NCBI GenBank assembly: GCA_034509755.1
Contig: CM067552.1
Coordinates: 23,869,821-23,933,820 of the forward strand
Length of the DNA: 64,000 nucleotides
Reading direction: 5' to 3'
Source of the DNA: Anisodus tanguticus
Lineage: Eukaryota; Streptophyta; Magnoliopsida; Solanales; Solanaceae
Each line of letters starts with the position of its first letter. Positions within the stretch are counted from its first letter, which is position 1. A program made the position numbers and the translations under genes. Of the stretch, positions 22,232 through 34,237 are shown piece by piece. The notes below the pieces were generated by a model. That model saw only the letters and a program-made list of their open reading frames with translations. It did no database searches and was not told where the DNA came from.

Positions 22232-24848
22232 GTAATGACCCATTTAGTTGTTTGGGAATTTTACCCTTTTACCCATGTTACCCTTTTATCCCTATTGACC
22301 CTCCCCTAATACTATTAGAGTATGTTCGACTTGCGGAGATGGGTGGAGTAGTTCCTGAGGTAGTCGGGTGAGTCTTAGTTGATCTTGAGGAAATTAGAAG
22401 GTGTTAAGTTGAATAAGTGAAAATGTGTTCACTGAATAGTCGACTTTTGAGTATATGGGTTTATTTTTGGGTTTCATCACTCTCGATACGTCATGAGCGT
22501 CATTTATGACTTAGTCTAGTCCTTCGTTTACTTCCCGAGACGTTCAGATGTATTTTGTATCAGTATTTTTAAATTATGGAATTTGGATATTTTGAGTGAT
22601 TTCATAGAAAAGTATGTCTTAGTACGGTCATATGAGAAATCTGAGTGCGCGAGCGAGTTTGTAGCACCGTTTACCTTGGGTAGCATATTTGATCTGTATC
22701 TGAGTGGTCCCGGGAGCGTTTCGGGTGTTTGATAGAGAATTGGCTAGTTTCTAATTTGCTGGTTTCTGGCCGCTTTTGCATGTCAGCCTCTATGGAGGTT
22801 GGCTCGTAGATGCGGACCTTGTGTGTTATTGCGTTTTCCATATATGCGGGTGTCTTTCTCGCAGAGGCGAACATGCCTCTACAGAGTCATTTCCGCTCCA
22901 GCGATCCTCCGAGATTTTAAGTTGTCTCACCACATGGCCCTAACTTCCGTCGAAGCGATTCTGCCTTAGCAAAGTTGATTCTGCCGAAGTGGAATTGTTG
23001 TTTTATGTCAGATCATTAAAAATCCCTAAAACAAATTCATTTCCCCAAAACTTTCCCTTGGAAGTAGAGCTCGGCTAAGAGGGGATTTCTTGAGGATTTC
23101 ACTTTGGTTCTTCATTGGAGATATAATTTCATCATTTTTAATGATTGTTTATCATTTAAGTCTTCTATCCTAATGTAGATTCTACTTGGGGAAGATGAGG
23201 ATATAGTTCTATGTTGAGAATAAGAGAGTAAGAATCTTGATTTAAGGATTGATTACTGACTAGATGATTATAATATTGTAATCTATTGTTGTTTAATGTT
23301 AGGTGATGATATTTTGATGGTTAATTTGGTATTAGAAAACCTTTTCTAAATTAGGGGAAAACCTAGGGTTTGGAATTGGGGCTTTTGCCCTAATCTTAAA
23401 ATTGGGGGTCCAATTGGGTTTAGTTTTCAAATTAACTTAAGGATATGATTATTTAGTATGTTATTATACTTTTGGGGTAATAAAGTTTGGATTTTGTTAC
23501 CCTGAATCTGGGGTCAATTTTGGGACGAATCTATGTATTGTTTGAAAGGATTAAGTCCTTGTGTTTGCATTAGATTACTTATTAACGTAAAATATATATG
23601 TTAGACTATGAGTACTATGAGGCGCTTTGGAAAGGAAGGGCCTGCGTTGAAGATTGAGGTTTGTGGCTCTTACTCGGTTGAGGTAGGCTATGATTTCTCT
23701 TTTGTAGACTTAGATAAAAGTGCGTATTAGTTATAAATATTGAGGAGTATTGGCCATGTTTGGGGGTCTCACCTTGGCGGTTGTGATGAACGCTTCAGTG
23801 GGTACCGATGTTAAACTGTGATAATGGGTGTTTTGGGGAATCAACCTTAAGCTGATTCTGACTGCTATTGATTGGGCTCGTCGCTAATATGTGGGCTTGT
23901 CACCATTGTTGGTATTGTATGTTTAGTCATCACATTGCTTTCAATAAGATAAACTGATGTACATGAAATTACGTGTTGTTGAGCTTTTTGTAAGCACGTG
24001 ATACTTATTCCTTATACTTGATAGCTTATTATGATTTGACTTGTCGTGCATTCATCACTCTACATCTCATCTAAATACTTGGAAAGGATTTGATAATACT
24101 AATTCTATTGATTATGATTTTTCATGGTGTACACATATCCATACCATTCATATACATTATTATTGGCATTTGAACTGTTGAGGTACGGATGAAAAGGGAT
24201 TGAAAGTCGGTTACTAGATATGGAACATGGTAAGAGAGTGATGATTGATGATAATACTACAACCACAGAGTTGGGATCCAATGGGAAATTTTGGATGGAT
24301 ATGATTGATGATGATACTACAGCTACAGAGCTGGGATTCGATGAGATTCAGAATGGGTATATGGACCTCATGAGTCCCTCATGGGTCACGTGTCCCTCAT
24401 GGGTCACGTGTCATCCTAACGCAAGGAGCATGTGTATATATCGGGTACATATGGCCATTGCATACATACATATCATTTGCATTGCACCTCATTCATACAT
24501 GTTGGCGTGTATTTGATGTTGTGTGTACTCGGTGATGAATTATGGTAGACTTTATGATCCTGTGACTTTTAGTAGGAGAAATACTGATTGTGAAAGGTAC
24601 ATGGCATTTGAAATGGTATTCATATCATACATACATTTATACATTGATTGGTTGTTGATTAGTAATGTGATTTGGAATGATTGTTTGAAACTTGGGTGAT
24701 TCTTATGATTAACTGAACTTGGATGATTGGATTGATCCTATTAGATTGGTTGTTATGATTAGGCTTGTTCTCTGTGGATTTGGTCATGTGGTTTACAAAT
24801 TATGAATCTAAGAATTCGATGTCAAATGGTTATTATGATCAGAAATGA
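22232..24848 (+). mobile_element. Tekay-type LTR, plus strand
   Basis: Starts TGTAATGACCCATTTAGTTG directly after the PPT. It includes the CGCAGAGGCGAACATGCC block shared with the minus-strand LTR at 1-775, and later the GCATTGCACCTCATTCATAC segment. A duplicated phrase (ATTGATGATGATACTAC and TCCCTCATGGGTCACGTG twice) lies at 24240-24410. The exact 3' end was not identified; a TGTGACA terminus was not found before 24849. ORFs here are accidental. Confidence 0.6.
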
Positions 24849-24910
24849 CATACTTTACTGTAATCATAGGTATGGATTGGTTGTCTTCATGTTATGCCAT
24901 AGTAGGTTGT
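24849..24910 (+). pseudogene. Fragment of Ty3/Tekay protease
   Basis: The short open frame reads FTVIIGMDWLSSCYAIVGC. It matches the conserved 'DVILGMDWLSxxYA' end of the retroviral-like protease in Del/Tekay polyproteins. It is cut at 24910 by the inserted LTR-C. Its immediate left neighbour is LTR-like, so gag is missing and a deletion or recombination must have joined the two. Confidence 0.65.
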
Positions 24911-27234
24911 TGTCACACCCTAGCTTCGGGGGGTGTGGACGACACCCAGCACCTGAACAACCTGAGCGTACCACGTAAATATCATAACATGAACATAAAA
25001 CTATCTGGGCTACCAAGGCCTCACAATGACAATCATAAGAGAAACTGGAAATAGTAACCTGAACAAGGGACAACAAAATCAACCTATATACATATCTCGT
25101 AAGGCTGACAAGGCCACAACTAATCTCAGAAGGTCGTCAAGGCCACAACAACAGTATTATCAGACTGACAAGAAGGTCGGCCATGCCATATAAAATGACA
25201 ACACATGACCTACTAGTCTACAAGACTCTAATATTCATATAACAACAATCAGGTCAGGACAAGGCCCCTCCATACCTATAATAAATATATATAAATTCAT
25301 ACCCAGACTTAGACAGCAACTCTGGAAGAAAGGGGAGTGCTCCAACTCAAAGCTGAAAAGTAGTCCTAATTAAGAGGCTCATGAAACATCTGATTTCACC
25401 TGCGAGCATGAAATGCAGTATCTCCCGACAAAAAGGACATTAGTACGAAAGATGTACTGAATATGTAATGGAGGTAATAATGTATTAGAATGTAATATAT
25501 GAGAAGGGTATAGAAGTCAACCTGAAACTGATAACAAGCCTCTAAGGGCATACCCTACCATAATCATGAATATATATGTATGTCTGTAAAAATCAAGCCA
25601 CTCAATGAGGCCACATAATATAGTATCAGTCGCTCTATGGGGCAAATCATATCGTAGTATATCGTACCCAATCTCGAAGAGGACTCGATCGTACCCAGCC
25701 TGAATAGGACTTGGTAATATCAAAACCAACTGCAGTGGTGTGCAAAAATAGGTGTCGTACCCGACCGACTATAGTATGACTCATAAGAAAATAGTTACAT
25801 ATAGATAGGTGCAATGCAAGACCTCAAGATACCAAGATCAAGATCAGAGTCGGAGTGACCTATCATCGTTACCCTCCGGCTATCATTATTATCGCTACGT
25901 TTTTCAACCCTAACTATTCACCAAGAGATATGAAGAATATGGAGAATACGATCATCAATGAATTCACAAGAGATATGAATAAACCGAACAAGAAGGACTA
26001 CAACAATCTTAGGCTTCTTTGTGAGGAACCGTTTTAGGGATGTACTGATGCTAATTCATGCCAAATAAAGGAAATTAGCCTTACATACCTCATTTACGGA
26101 GCTACAAATATCACATGAGTCCTCACACCTCCTACGGATGATTATCTATATCACACAAAGGGTTGATATCAATATCAAATTCATATCCTATATGGAAGTT
26201 CATTTAGGCTTTTTATCGAACAACTTATGTACGCAACTTCATAGGCTCATTCATGGTTCAAATTCAATTTATCTTAGTACAACAACCTTCATCATCACCT
26301 CTACTCATCACCATGATGCTATCCATGTATTTACAACTTCATTTAATAGCTTAAATCTCATAAAAATCAGCCCACACAACACAACTCTACAATTTCTAAT
26401 CAATGCCTAGTTAGGTCTTCTCAACAACATACCCATAACTTGTATAAGCTCACATACGTGAAGGAGAAGGTAGAACTTACCTCAAATACCAAAATCCATC
26501 TCTTTAGCATACTTAAACTTCATCAACTGAGTCTCTATCTCAACAGTAAGAGGTAGGAGAAGAAGAACACCCACACCCACGAATTCACCGATGAAAGATT
26601 GTGTTAATTACTTCTAAAAATTGGCTTGGATGATTAGGAAAACATGGGAGAACTTTGAGAGAGAATTTGGAGATGCCTAGGGTCTTTAAAGTGAAAAAAT
26701 GAATGAGAAAATTGAGACTCTCGTACTTAAAACTTTCACTTCCTCACTTTGATAGTGGTACTGTTCATCTGTCGAATTTTTGATGGTAGTACTGTTCATC
26801 CGTCGAATTTTTGATGGTGGTACTGTTCATCCATCGAATTTTTGATGGTTCAAAATTTATTTTATAGTCAGTTCTGCAGAACAATCTTAAAATGTACATA
26901 ACTTCTTGTACAGAGCTCTGATTAATGAACGGTTTGTTGTGTTATAAAGTAGACTCGCTGAACTTGAGGTTACATAGATAACCCATCCCATAATTCATAA
27001 TACACTAGCAGATATACCCCAAAAAGTTGGGCCAAAAATTTGTCTAGAATTCTGCCACATTTTCCCTAAATTTTGACGAACTTAATTTCTTTGATTTGAT
27101 TTAACAACGAACTCTTACAAAATATACATAACATCTATTAAAACCTTTCTTAACCCTATGGAGGTATCTCATCCTCATCAACCTTACATTAGTTAACCAA
27201 CAATACAAATGACGTACAAAGTACTGGGTGTAAC
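24911..27234 (-). mobile_element. Tekay-related LTR (LTR-C)
   Basis: A 2.32 kb LTR. On the minus strand it begins TGTTACACCCAGTACTTTG at 27234 and ends GGGTGTGACA at 24911. It is a diverged relative of LTR-A/B (shared AAGGCTGACAAGGCC, CGAGCGTACCACGTAAAT-like and GTCGGAGTGACCTAT phrases). A PPT abuts its inner edge at 27235, so it is a 3' LTR. It interrupts a protease fragment at 24910. A partner 5' LTR of the same family is not in the window. A roughly 32-bp repeat (TTTTTGATGGTAGTACTGTT) occurs three times at 26750-26850. Confidence 0.75.
26745..26850. repeat. Short tandem repeat, about 38 bp unit, 3 copies
   Basis: The phrase TGGTACTGTTCATC(T/C)GTCGAAT, followed by TTTTGATGG, is repeated three times in LTR-C. 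Confidence 0.75.
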
Positions 27235-28320
27235 ATCCTTTCCTCCTTAAGAACATTCATCCTCGAATGTTGATGAAATATTCCAACTTTCAGGATTTCT
27301 AAAAATTTTGGCAGAGTTTCCTCTGTATACAGGACTATACCAAACTTATCAAGCAACCCAAAATATATATATATAATGCCACACAGGGCCACAAACAATC
27401 AAGGGTTAGCCATAACTTACCTCCACTATCGAATGCCAAAATTTGGGCTGCATCCGACGCATTTGTATCAACAGCATTGCCTATACAAGGCACTCAAGAT
27501 AAATTTGATATATAAGAGAGTAATAGGGAAATCTTATCGCATGAGTATTAGTATAAACCTTTTATCTGAATGAGTACGTCTAGAGTTCTTATTTTCTTTT
27601 CACTTTCCAAATGATCCCTTTTATCTCATTGCCTTTTCACAATACCTTAGTTAAAGTTTATATCTTTAATCTGCAACTCTCGGACCTAAATTAGTATAGC
27701 AACTGAAATACCTTTGTGAAAGTCTCTACAACCCAGATATTTTTTATTAGTCACATACGATAGGAAACTTCTATATATATTTACATAGTATCGCTACATA
27801 GAAAGCTAAATGAATTCCATTTGACCGTCGAGATGTCTTAAGCTCATAGGTCACCCGGATGGTATCTGAGTAATTCCATACAATTCAATATACCTGGGGC
27901 TAAATTATAACTCTCCTTACATTCCTCAGAGAAAAACCTTCTGTAGTACTAAATCATGAATTTCAAATCCGTATAACATATTAGTATATGGTATCTAGAA
28001 ATTCTGAAGTACGAATATACATGTATCCCTTTATACTCTCAATACTTGCTTTCTTTCACCTTTTTTTTCTTGTTACTTAGTCATACTCAACTTTAAAAAA
28101 TTTAGTCATATCTCATATTTACTCTTGACATTTTACTTATTCTATGAATCTTTTGCTAACTTCAGCATCTCACCTCATATTGGAGAACTTTAACAAGATG
28201 TTCTCTTTTAGTTCCTCCCTTCCTTAACCGGCTTAACTTTTAGTTATTTACTATCTTTACTCATTTCACAGCCTGGTGGACTAACATATTACTTGTATTC
28301 GAAAAGCCTCTCAATGTCCT
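27235..28320 (-). mobile_element. PPT and non-coding internal remnant next to LTR-C
   Basis: The minus strand has CATTCGAGGATGAATGTTC then a TTAAGGAGGAAAGGA purine run against LTR-C. The remaining 1 kb is AT-rich with no recognisable pol motif. The junction with the gag fragment to the right, which belongs to a different LTR family, lies somewhere before 28320. Confidence 0.5.
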
Positions 28321-28719
28321 TTAACCACGGAAAAGATTTTGCCCCCAGTGTAGCTCGAAAGCAGAAAGAGTCGAATTCATTCGAGAGAGCTTAGTGGTCT
28401 TAAGAATGGTTCGGGTGGGTTCAAGAAACTCTTCCGAGTCCATATTTCCTTTAAAGGTTGGAAGATCAAACCATAGGGTTCGGTCATCTTCCCTTTCTTG
28501 CCTCATGTTCTCTTGGACATCTTCCCTTTCATTTCTTAGGTTGTTTTGTGCAATCTCCTTCCCGAACTCAGCATCATTAATCATGGCGTGCTCCGCAAAC
28601 TCTCTACTCAAGAGTTGTATTTGTTCCTCAATAAGGTCACTTATGGTCCTCCGAAGTTCTTCATTCATGTTAGCCATAGCGTCAAGGCGTGGGATGGGAA
28701 AGCCTTGCTCTAATACCAA
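28321..28719 (-). pseudogene. Ty3-type Gag N-terminal fragment
   Basis: The open frame runs from inside the PBS. The likely start is the Met of MANMNEELRRTISDLIEEQI. It shows a helical, charged N-terminus (NLRNEREDVQENMRQERED), then LWFDLPTFKGNMDSEEFLEP, the 'L-P-x-F-x-G...D-x-x-E-F' start of Ty3 capsid. A stop at 28321 truncates it shortly after, with no CCHC knuckle. The adjacent PBS and LTR-D show it is the first gene of the LTR-D element, and the rest is missing. Confidence 0.7.
28707..28718 (-). promoter_or_regulatory. Primer-binding site of LTR-D element
   Basis: Minus strand TTGGTATTAGAGCAAGG, of initiator tRNA-Met type with one change, a few bases inside the LTR-D end. Confidence 0.7.
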
Positions 28720-28724
28720 AATGA

Positions 28725-30078
28725 TGTATATAAATAGGGGACTGTATGGTTAGGTGGGTCGGAGTTGGATTGGGACTGGGTGGATACCAAAATGGGGGTC
28801 AAATAGAGGTTGGCGGGTCTCTGGGAGTGTGTGTTTGGTGGGGAGTGTGCGAGTGAATTTGGAGGGTGTTGGACTAAGGCGTTTGGAGGGGATGAACTAG
28901 ATATGTTGTAGGTTATATTGGTGGTTGGTATTTGGTGTTTGGGTGGTGGTAAGGTGGCAGAAACTGGTCGAGACGGTAAGGTTGGCGGAATAGGGGTGCG
29001 ATTGAGACGGTGGGGAATTGGTTTGGGGTTTCGGGTGTTCGTGGGAGGAGTCGGTTGACGACCTTTCTGGTGTGAGTTGGGGATGTATTAGAGTGTATTG
29101 GGATGCAAGTAATTAGGTAGTTTTGACAAGGATGGGGCACGAAATTGATAAATAAATTCGTGTGCGGGTAAGGTAATGTAGGCTGAGAGGACTTTCAATG
29201 TGTTTGTAACAAGTAAACGGATAGAACCTTGGCTTGGGTATAGTTAGATCACAAAAGTTCTAACTAGACTTACACCGAGGGTTTGGACCACAAAAGGACC
29301 AAGGGTTGGACCACAAAAGGTCCGACTAAGATAACAACATAAAAGTTGAAAACTTAGCAAGTTTGAGTAAACTCAAATATATTTCATAAAACTTCAATGT
29401 CCCCTTACATAAATTGCATCTCCTATTTATACTAGTTCTGGACCTTCTAGAAGAGGAAACAAGAAAGACAGAAACATGTATCTTGGTCAATTGGGGGAGA
29501 TGCTCGACCAACCCTTCATGTTCTCTAGGCCACCCTTTTGTGTCATCCATGTATCTCGGCCGAATGGGGGAGATGGTCGACCAACCCTTCATATTCTATA
29601 AGCCACCCTTTTGTGTCATCCATGTATCTCGGCCGAATGGGGGAGATGCTCGACCAACCCTTCATATTCTCTAGGCCAACCTTTTGTGTCATCCATGTAG
29701 ATAAGTGCATGAACTAGCTAGTTCATGAATTACCTCATTGGGAGATGTTGGAAGCTTCTCTTTTTAGATGGTTCTCGGCTTAGTCATCCTATTTTATTAC
29801 AAGGCCTAGTAATTAAGCTAAAAGGTAAACTAGTAATTAAGCTAGAAATTAAAAGCAAACTAAAAGATGGTCTCGGCCAAGACCTACATAAAAGCCAAAA
29901 ATTAATGGCACTTCTTGGTTCTTCAAGTATTTTCTTCAACCCCACTCCACACTCCATTCTACATTAAGCATATCACCATAGGACGATTGGCAATCTTCGG
30001 CACTCCTAGAAAATCACCTCGTGGCTCATGTTGGACACTTAAGCTCACGGCCTTCTTCACATCAAGTTGGATGTTACA
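28725..30078 (-). mobile_element. 5' LTR of LTR-D element (about 1354 bp)
   Basis: The minus strand begins TGTAACATCCAACTTGATG at 30078 and ends near TATATACA at 28725 beside the PBS. A TATA box (TATAAATAGG on the minus strand, 29422-29431) precedes sequence shared with the plus-strand copy at 38515-40170, including the same TATA position and the AGTTTACTCAAA region. The left half (28740-29150) is C-rich on the minus strand (Pro/Thr-like codons, non-coding). It interrupts a MULE transposase fragment at 30079. Confidence 0.7.
29479..29697. repeat. Tandem repeat, 73 bp unit, 3 copies, in LTR-D
   Basis: TGTCATCCATGTATCTCGG begins at 29541, 29614 and 29687, exactly 73 bp apart, and each repeat carries GGGGGAGATG(C/G)TCGACC and AACCCTTCAT. 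Copies are nearly identical, so expansion is recent. It lies upstream of the TATA box on the minus strand, that is, in U3. The plus ORF at 29414 reads through it. Confidence 0.85.
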
Positions 30079-30079
30079 A

Positions 30080-30640
30080 GTCAATAGGTACCAGAGCTCG
30101 GATAGATTTCGCATTTACCAGTACATTGGTGATCACACTTGCCGGGTTGAAGATGTTACGAGCAGTCATCAGCATGCCTCATCAATTGTCATTGCCTCAA
30201 TCTTGATGAATCAATATATTGACAGCAAAGCGCCAACGACAAAAGAAATCAACAAAACGGCTTTGAGGGAGTTGCATTGTATTGCAAGCTATTGGAAGTG
30301 TTAGAAAGGAGGTGTAATGTCTAAGAATATGATTAGGGGGACGCCGGAGCACGGGCATTATTTCTCACCGACTTATCCTTACATGGTTGAAATTCTAAAT
30401 CCATGTTTCAAAAATATCGTTATCCTTGATCAGAAGGGCATGTAATTATATTACTTCATAGCTTACGCAACTTGCATTCGAGGATATTCTTACATGCGAA
30501 AGGTTATTGTCATTGATAACACATTTTTATACGGCAAGTTTGAGGGTGTCTTGTTGTCTACCATCATATAGGATACTGAGAACCATATCTATTCAAATGC
30601 ATTTTTGTGTGATGGACAAGAAGTGTGATGCATCTTGAAC
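30080..30640 (+). pseudogene. MULE (Mutator) transposase fragment
   Basis: The plus strand reads SDRFRIYQYIGDHTCRVEDV, HQHASSIVIASILMNQYIDS and ALRELHCIASYWKC, a stop, then RGTPEHGHYFSPTYPYMVEI and YMRKVIVIDNTFLYGKFEGV. This is the zinc-like FLYWCH/DUF and first DDE-Asp region of MURA, and it parallels the minus-strand MURA at 43797-45975 (MRKVIAVDGTFLRSKYEGVL). Stops occur at SYWKC*, KGM*L and II*DTE. The upstream part is cut off by LTR-D and the downstream part is lost after 30640. Confidence 0.8.
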
Positions 30641-30689
30641 CTTCTTCTTTCGGTAGCTGAAGTTTATAATCGCTGATGCACCAGAGTTG

Positions 30690-31055
30690 TGCATTATCTC
30701 TTATAGTTACAAGAGCATTGCCAATTCTCTAAATCACTAGTTTCTCGTCCAACTACCCAAGTCACACCAGAATGTCTCGGAACCAAACCAAAGGCTCGAC
30801 TAAGTCTAAAATCACATTTCGAACCTAATTGAATTGACAAAAAATTGAAAAAGACGTGTTTACCCTCGATGTTGACTTTGGTCAAACATATTCATTTCCT
30901 TAACTTTGTAACTTTCAATTTTGCTAATTTCGATCTGAAGCCCACCTGACTGCCTCGGGAACTGTGCCACCCATCCTTACAAATCATAAATACCAAAATG
31001 AAGCCACGGGAAGGGTACTTTGGGGAAAATATAAGTTTTAAACAACATGGAGGTC
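30690..31055 (-). mobile_element. Tekay-type LTR fragment
   Basis: The minus strand starts TGTAACGACCTCCATGTTG near 31055. Segments such as CCAAACCAAAGGCTCGACTA and TTTACCCTCGATGTTGAC resemble the U3 of the TGTAATGACC LTR family. Only about 370 bp remain. Confidence 0.5.
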
Positions 31056-31067
31056 GTTACAAATACA

Positions 31068-31316
31068 TACTCCTTCGGTTTCAAAATGTTTGTCTGGTTT
31101 TGACTTGGCACGAGGTTTATAAAAGTAAAAAAGATTTTGAATCTTGTGATCTTAAACTAAAGATATGTAGAATTACCAAAATATTCTTTAATCTTGTATT
31201 TTTAAATATGTCATATAAAAAGATGGAATTAAAGAATTGTCAAAAAAGAAAAGAGGCATTCTTTTTAAAATGGACCAAAATGAAAAATAAGAAAAACATT
31301 TTGAAACGGGAAAGTA
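31068..31316. mobile_element. MITE (CTCCTTCGGTTTCA type)
   Basis: Left end TACTCCTTCGGTTTCAAAA and right end GAAACGGGAAAGTA are imperfect inverted repeats. The internal TTTGTCTGGTTTTGACTTGG is typical of a common solanaceous MITE. It ends in TA on both sides, as Stowaway/Tc1-mariner-type MITEs do. Confidence 0.65.
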
Positions 31317-31506
31317 GAAGGTTAGTACTGATGGAGTCCTTCCTATAAATGAAAAAGTTTCATTGAAGTTGGTTAGATGCTATAGTAACTTTGAACTTGA
31401 CAACTTGTCCATAATACCAATTTTGACCGACTACAAGCTAAAATTTATACTCCGATTTTGTGCTTGTCAAGAATCTCCACGAATCTCTCTATATCCCTTG
31501 TTTTAT

Positions 31507-31795
31507 TCTTTTTTTTTTTTGTAAATAAAAGATGCTTCATATATTAAAACTAAGGAGCATCATACACATTGTCTACACTTTCAGTGCACAACTAGTTTTA
31601 TAGTTCACAGAAATGCTTACTAAATTACAATTCAAAACCTGTCTAGTAGACGTATTTCTAGAATGTGCCCAAAAAATATCATTCACAAATATTGAAGGAA
31701 CTACTAAAAAAATTGTTCTACCAAATATTTCTTCCTTTGCTCCTTTTTTCGCCAAAGTATCCGCAACCCTATTTTGTTAGCGGTATCTGTCCGCG
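31507..31795 (-). pseudogene. LINE 3' end with RNase H C-terminus and poly(A) tail
   Basis: On the minus strand an RNase H end QNRVADTLAKKGAKEEI (about 31780-31730) is followed by 60 codons to a stop at 31573, then a short 3' UTR and an A-run (T-run in plus, 31507-31520). This is the 3' end of an L1-type non-LTR element truncated at its 5' side, the usual outcome of target-primed reverse transcription. Confidence 0.65.
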
Positions 31796-32335
31796 ACCCT
31801 CGTTTTATTTTCTCACTATTCAATAACAACAATCACATCACAGACACCACTCATGTGTTTATTGGGTAATTGCATATAAACCTACCTTAAAATTCTAATT
31901 GCGGATTAACATGACAGCACGAGGTAGAATTTGTAAAGCTCATTGCACCGTCCTTGAATAACTTCAACGCAACTTACATGAAATGTAATCCTAATTACTT
32001 GAACTAGTCATGTGCTAGTTGTGACGAAAAAACACGATAAGATCATCTTAAAAGTTTCAGTACACTTGTAATACTTTAGCCAATCAAAAGGATATGATAT
32101 CTTAGTTAGGAAAGACAACAATTAAAACGAACAATTCTCAAAATGCATCTTCCAGACTTAATATTGACAAGGCTAGAAATTTAATAAGCATATCCCAAAA
32201 GAAAAGAACACAGCAATAGTCATTACATCAGTGTGTTTTAGCTTTAAATTAACTATACGCATATGTTAAAAGTTGAGTCTCTACTCTTTACAAGAGAAGA
32301 GAGGATAGGAGGTTAGAGTAAAAGAAGCAAAACAC
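31796..32335. other. No recognisable gene
   Basis: AT-rich sequence between the LINE fragment and the copia element. No ORF, repeat or RNA gene that I can support. Confidence 0.4.
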
Positions 32336-32635
32336 TGAAAGAAATAATTCCTTAATTATTTTCATTGATTGAAAGAGAATATATACAATTTATATATTTC
32401 CATAATAGGAGAATCATATTCCTATTCTATTCCTAAAACATTATTCTATTTGAAGACTAACTATACAATTATGGTAAGTGTACAATACTAATTACACTAC
32501 AACATTATATTACATAATTGTACAAGGAAAGGAGACTGCCCATAGGTGGGCAGTAATACCGAGAACCAAGACCGAGAGTATACATAATAAACACATGTAT
32601 ATTGTGTATATTGTGTTTATTATGTATATTTAACA
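32336..32635 (-). mobile_element. Copia 3' LTR (300 bp)
   Basis: TGAAAGAAATAATTCC to TATATTTAACA, the same sequence as 37177-37477 with about 15 substitutions and a 1-base indel by eye (about 5%). On the minus strand it runs TGTTAAATATAC...TCTTTCA. The purine-rich TGCGGGGGTG abutting its inner edge (32636-32648) is the PPT. Left flank AACAC resembles the right flank AGCAC (one change), so the target duplication is nearly intact. Confidence 0.9.
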
Positions 32636-34165
32636 CACCCCCGCAGTCATAGCGGGCGGCCTTCGAACGCTGAGACTGTCCCTAAAATCTTCAAAAAGGA
32701 CCAAGGGAAGACCCTTTGTACAGATGTCGGCAATTTGGTACATGGACGGGACATGGCAGACACGTACTTGACCATGAGCAACCTTTTCGCGAATAAAGTG
32801 AATGTCCATCTCGATATGTTTAGTGCATTGGTGTTGAATCGGATTACCAGAAAGGTAGATGGCACTAACATTATCACAATAAACCAAGGTCGCTTTCTGA
32901 ATAGGACAATGAAGCTCTAACAGCAAATTGCATAACCAACATGATTCCGAGACCACATTAGCTACCCATCGATACTCGGCCTCGGCACTGGAGCGGGACA
33001 AAGACGACTGACGTTTCGCAGACCATGAGATCAAGTTATTGCCAAGAAACATACAATAGCCAGACGTAGACCGTCTGGTGTCCGGACAGCCACCCCAATC
33101 AACATCAGTGTACGAGACAAGTGTAGACGTTGATGACGGATATAAATGCAAGTCATAGTCAAGTGTCCCCTGGATGTACCGAATAATGCGTTTGAGCGCA
33201 TTCATGTGCTCAACCTTGGGATCATGCATAAACAAACACACCTGTTGGACGGCATATGTAATATCTGGTCTCGTGAACGTAAGATACTGAAGGGCCCCTG
33301 CAAGACTGCGATATCGGGTCAGATCCTCGTAAGGGGAGCCAGCTGCAGCACCCAATTTGGGTTTAGTATCAACTGGAGTGGAAGTGGACTTACAGGATGG
33401 CATCACAGCCTTCTCAATGATCTTGGCTGCATACTTCCACTGAGATAAGAACAATCCACCGGCATGACGAGTGACAGCAATCCCCAAAAAATAGCTCAAT
33501 GATCCCAAGTCTTTCATAGCAAACTCAAAACTGAGCATTGTCATGATAGACTAGCGTAACGCATCGGAAGAGGCAGTCAAGATAATATCATCCACATATA
33601 ATGGTATATAGGCCAAGAAAGAACCACGACGATATATGAACAAGGAATTATCCGACCTGCTGTGAGTGAACCCAATATTCGAAACATAGTCGAAAAACCT
33701 CTTATATCAGGCCCGTGGACTCTGCTTAAGCCCATATAAGGACTTTTTCAACAAACAGACGTGATGAGGATATTTGGGATCCCTAAACCCTAAGGGCTGA
33801 TGCATATAGACTATTTTCTTGAGATCACCATGTAAGAAAGCATTCTTCACATCTAACTGATGAATGGGCCATGCTTTAGAAAGAGCCAAGCTGAGCACAG
33901 TGTGAATGGTAGCCAGCTTGACCACCTGACTAAACGTTTCCCCACAATCCATACCAACCTGTTGAGTCGTACCATCACCCACAAGCCAAGCCTTATGCCT
34001 TGCAAACGAACCATCTGAATTGTCCTTATAAGCAAAAATCCATATAGACCTAATAATATTAATATCAGATGGACGGGGCACCAACTCCCACGTCTTATTA
34101 TCAATAAGAGCATTATATTCATCGGTCATAGCAATTTTCCAATTTGGGTCATTTAATGCAGACAC
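32630..34165 (-). pseudogene. Copia reverse transcriptase-RNase H
   Basis: RT starts near 34165: SALNDPNWKIAMTDEYNALI, NKTWELVPRP, IHQLDVKNAFLHGDL, LLKKSLYGLKQSPRA. An intact LYVDDIIL catalytic box lies at about 33585-33602. RNase H follows (33544-32630): SLAGALQYLTFTRPDITYAV, YTDVDWGGCPDTRRSTSGYC, SSAEAEYRWVA and DICTKGLP. Two in-frame stops break it: SPRA*YKRFF (33707-33709, probably from Trp) and DALR*SIMT (33551-33553). The polyprotein stop codon TAA falls inside the LTR start TGTTAA. The family role is cDNA synthesis in virus-like particles. Confidence 0.9.
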
Positions 34166-34237
34166 ATGATTATGGGGTAAGGGTGATTTAAGAACATTAG
34201 AATTTAAATTTAAATTCCTTTTTGGTTTAAAAATACC

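Noticed and set aside
29414..30304. Plus ORFs of 80-129 codons
   Set aside because: The first ones read through the 73-bp repeats and the LTR. Only the end of the last (from about 30080) is real MULE coding sequence.
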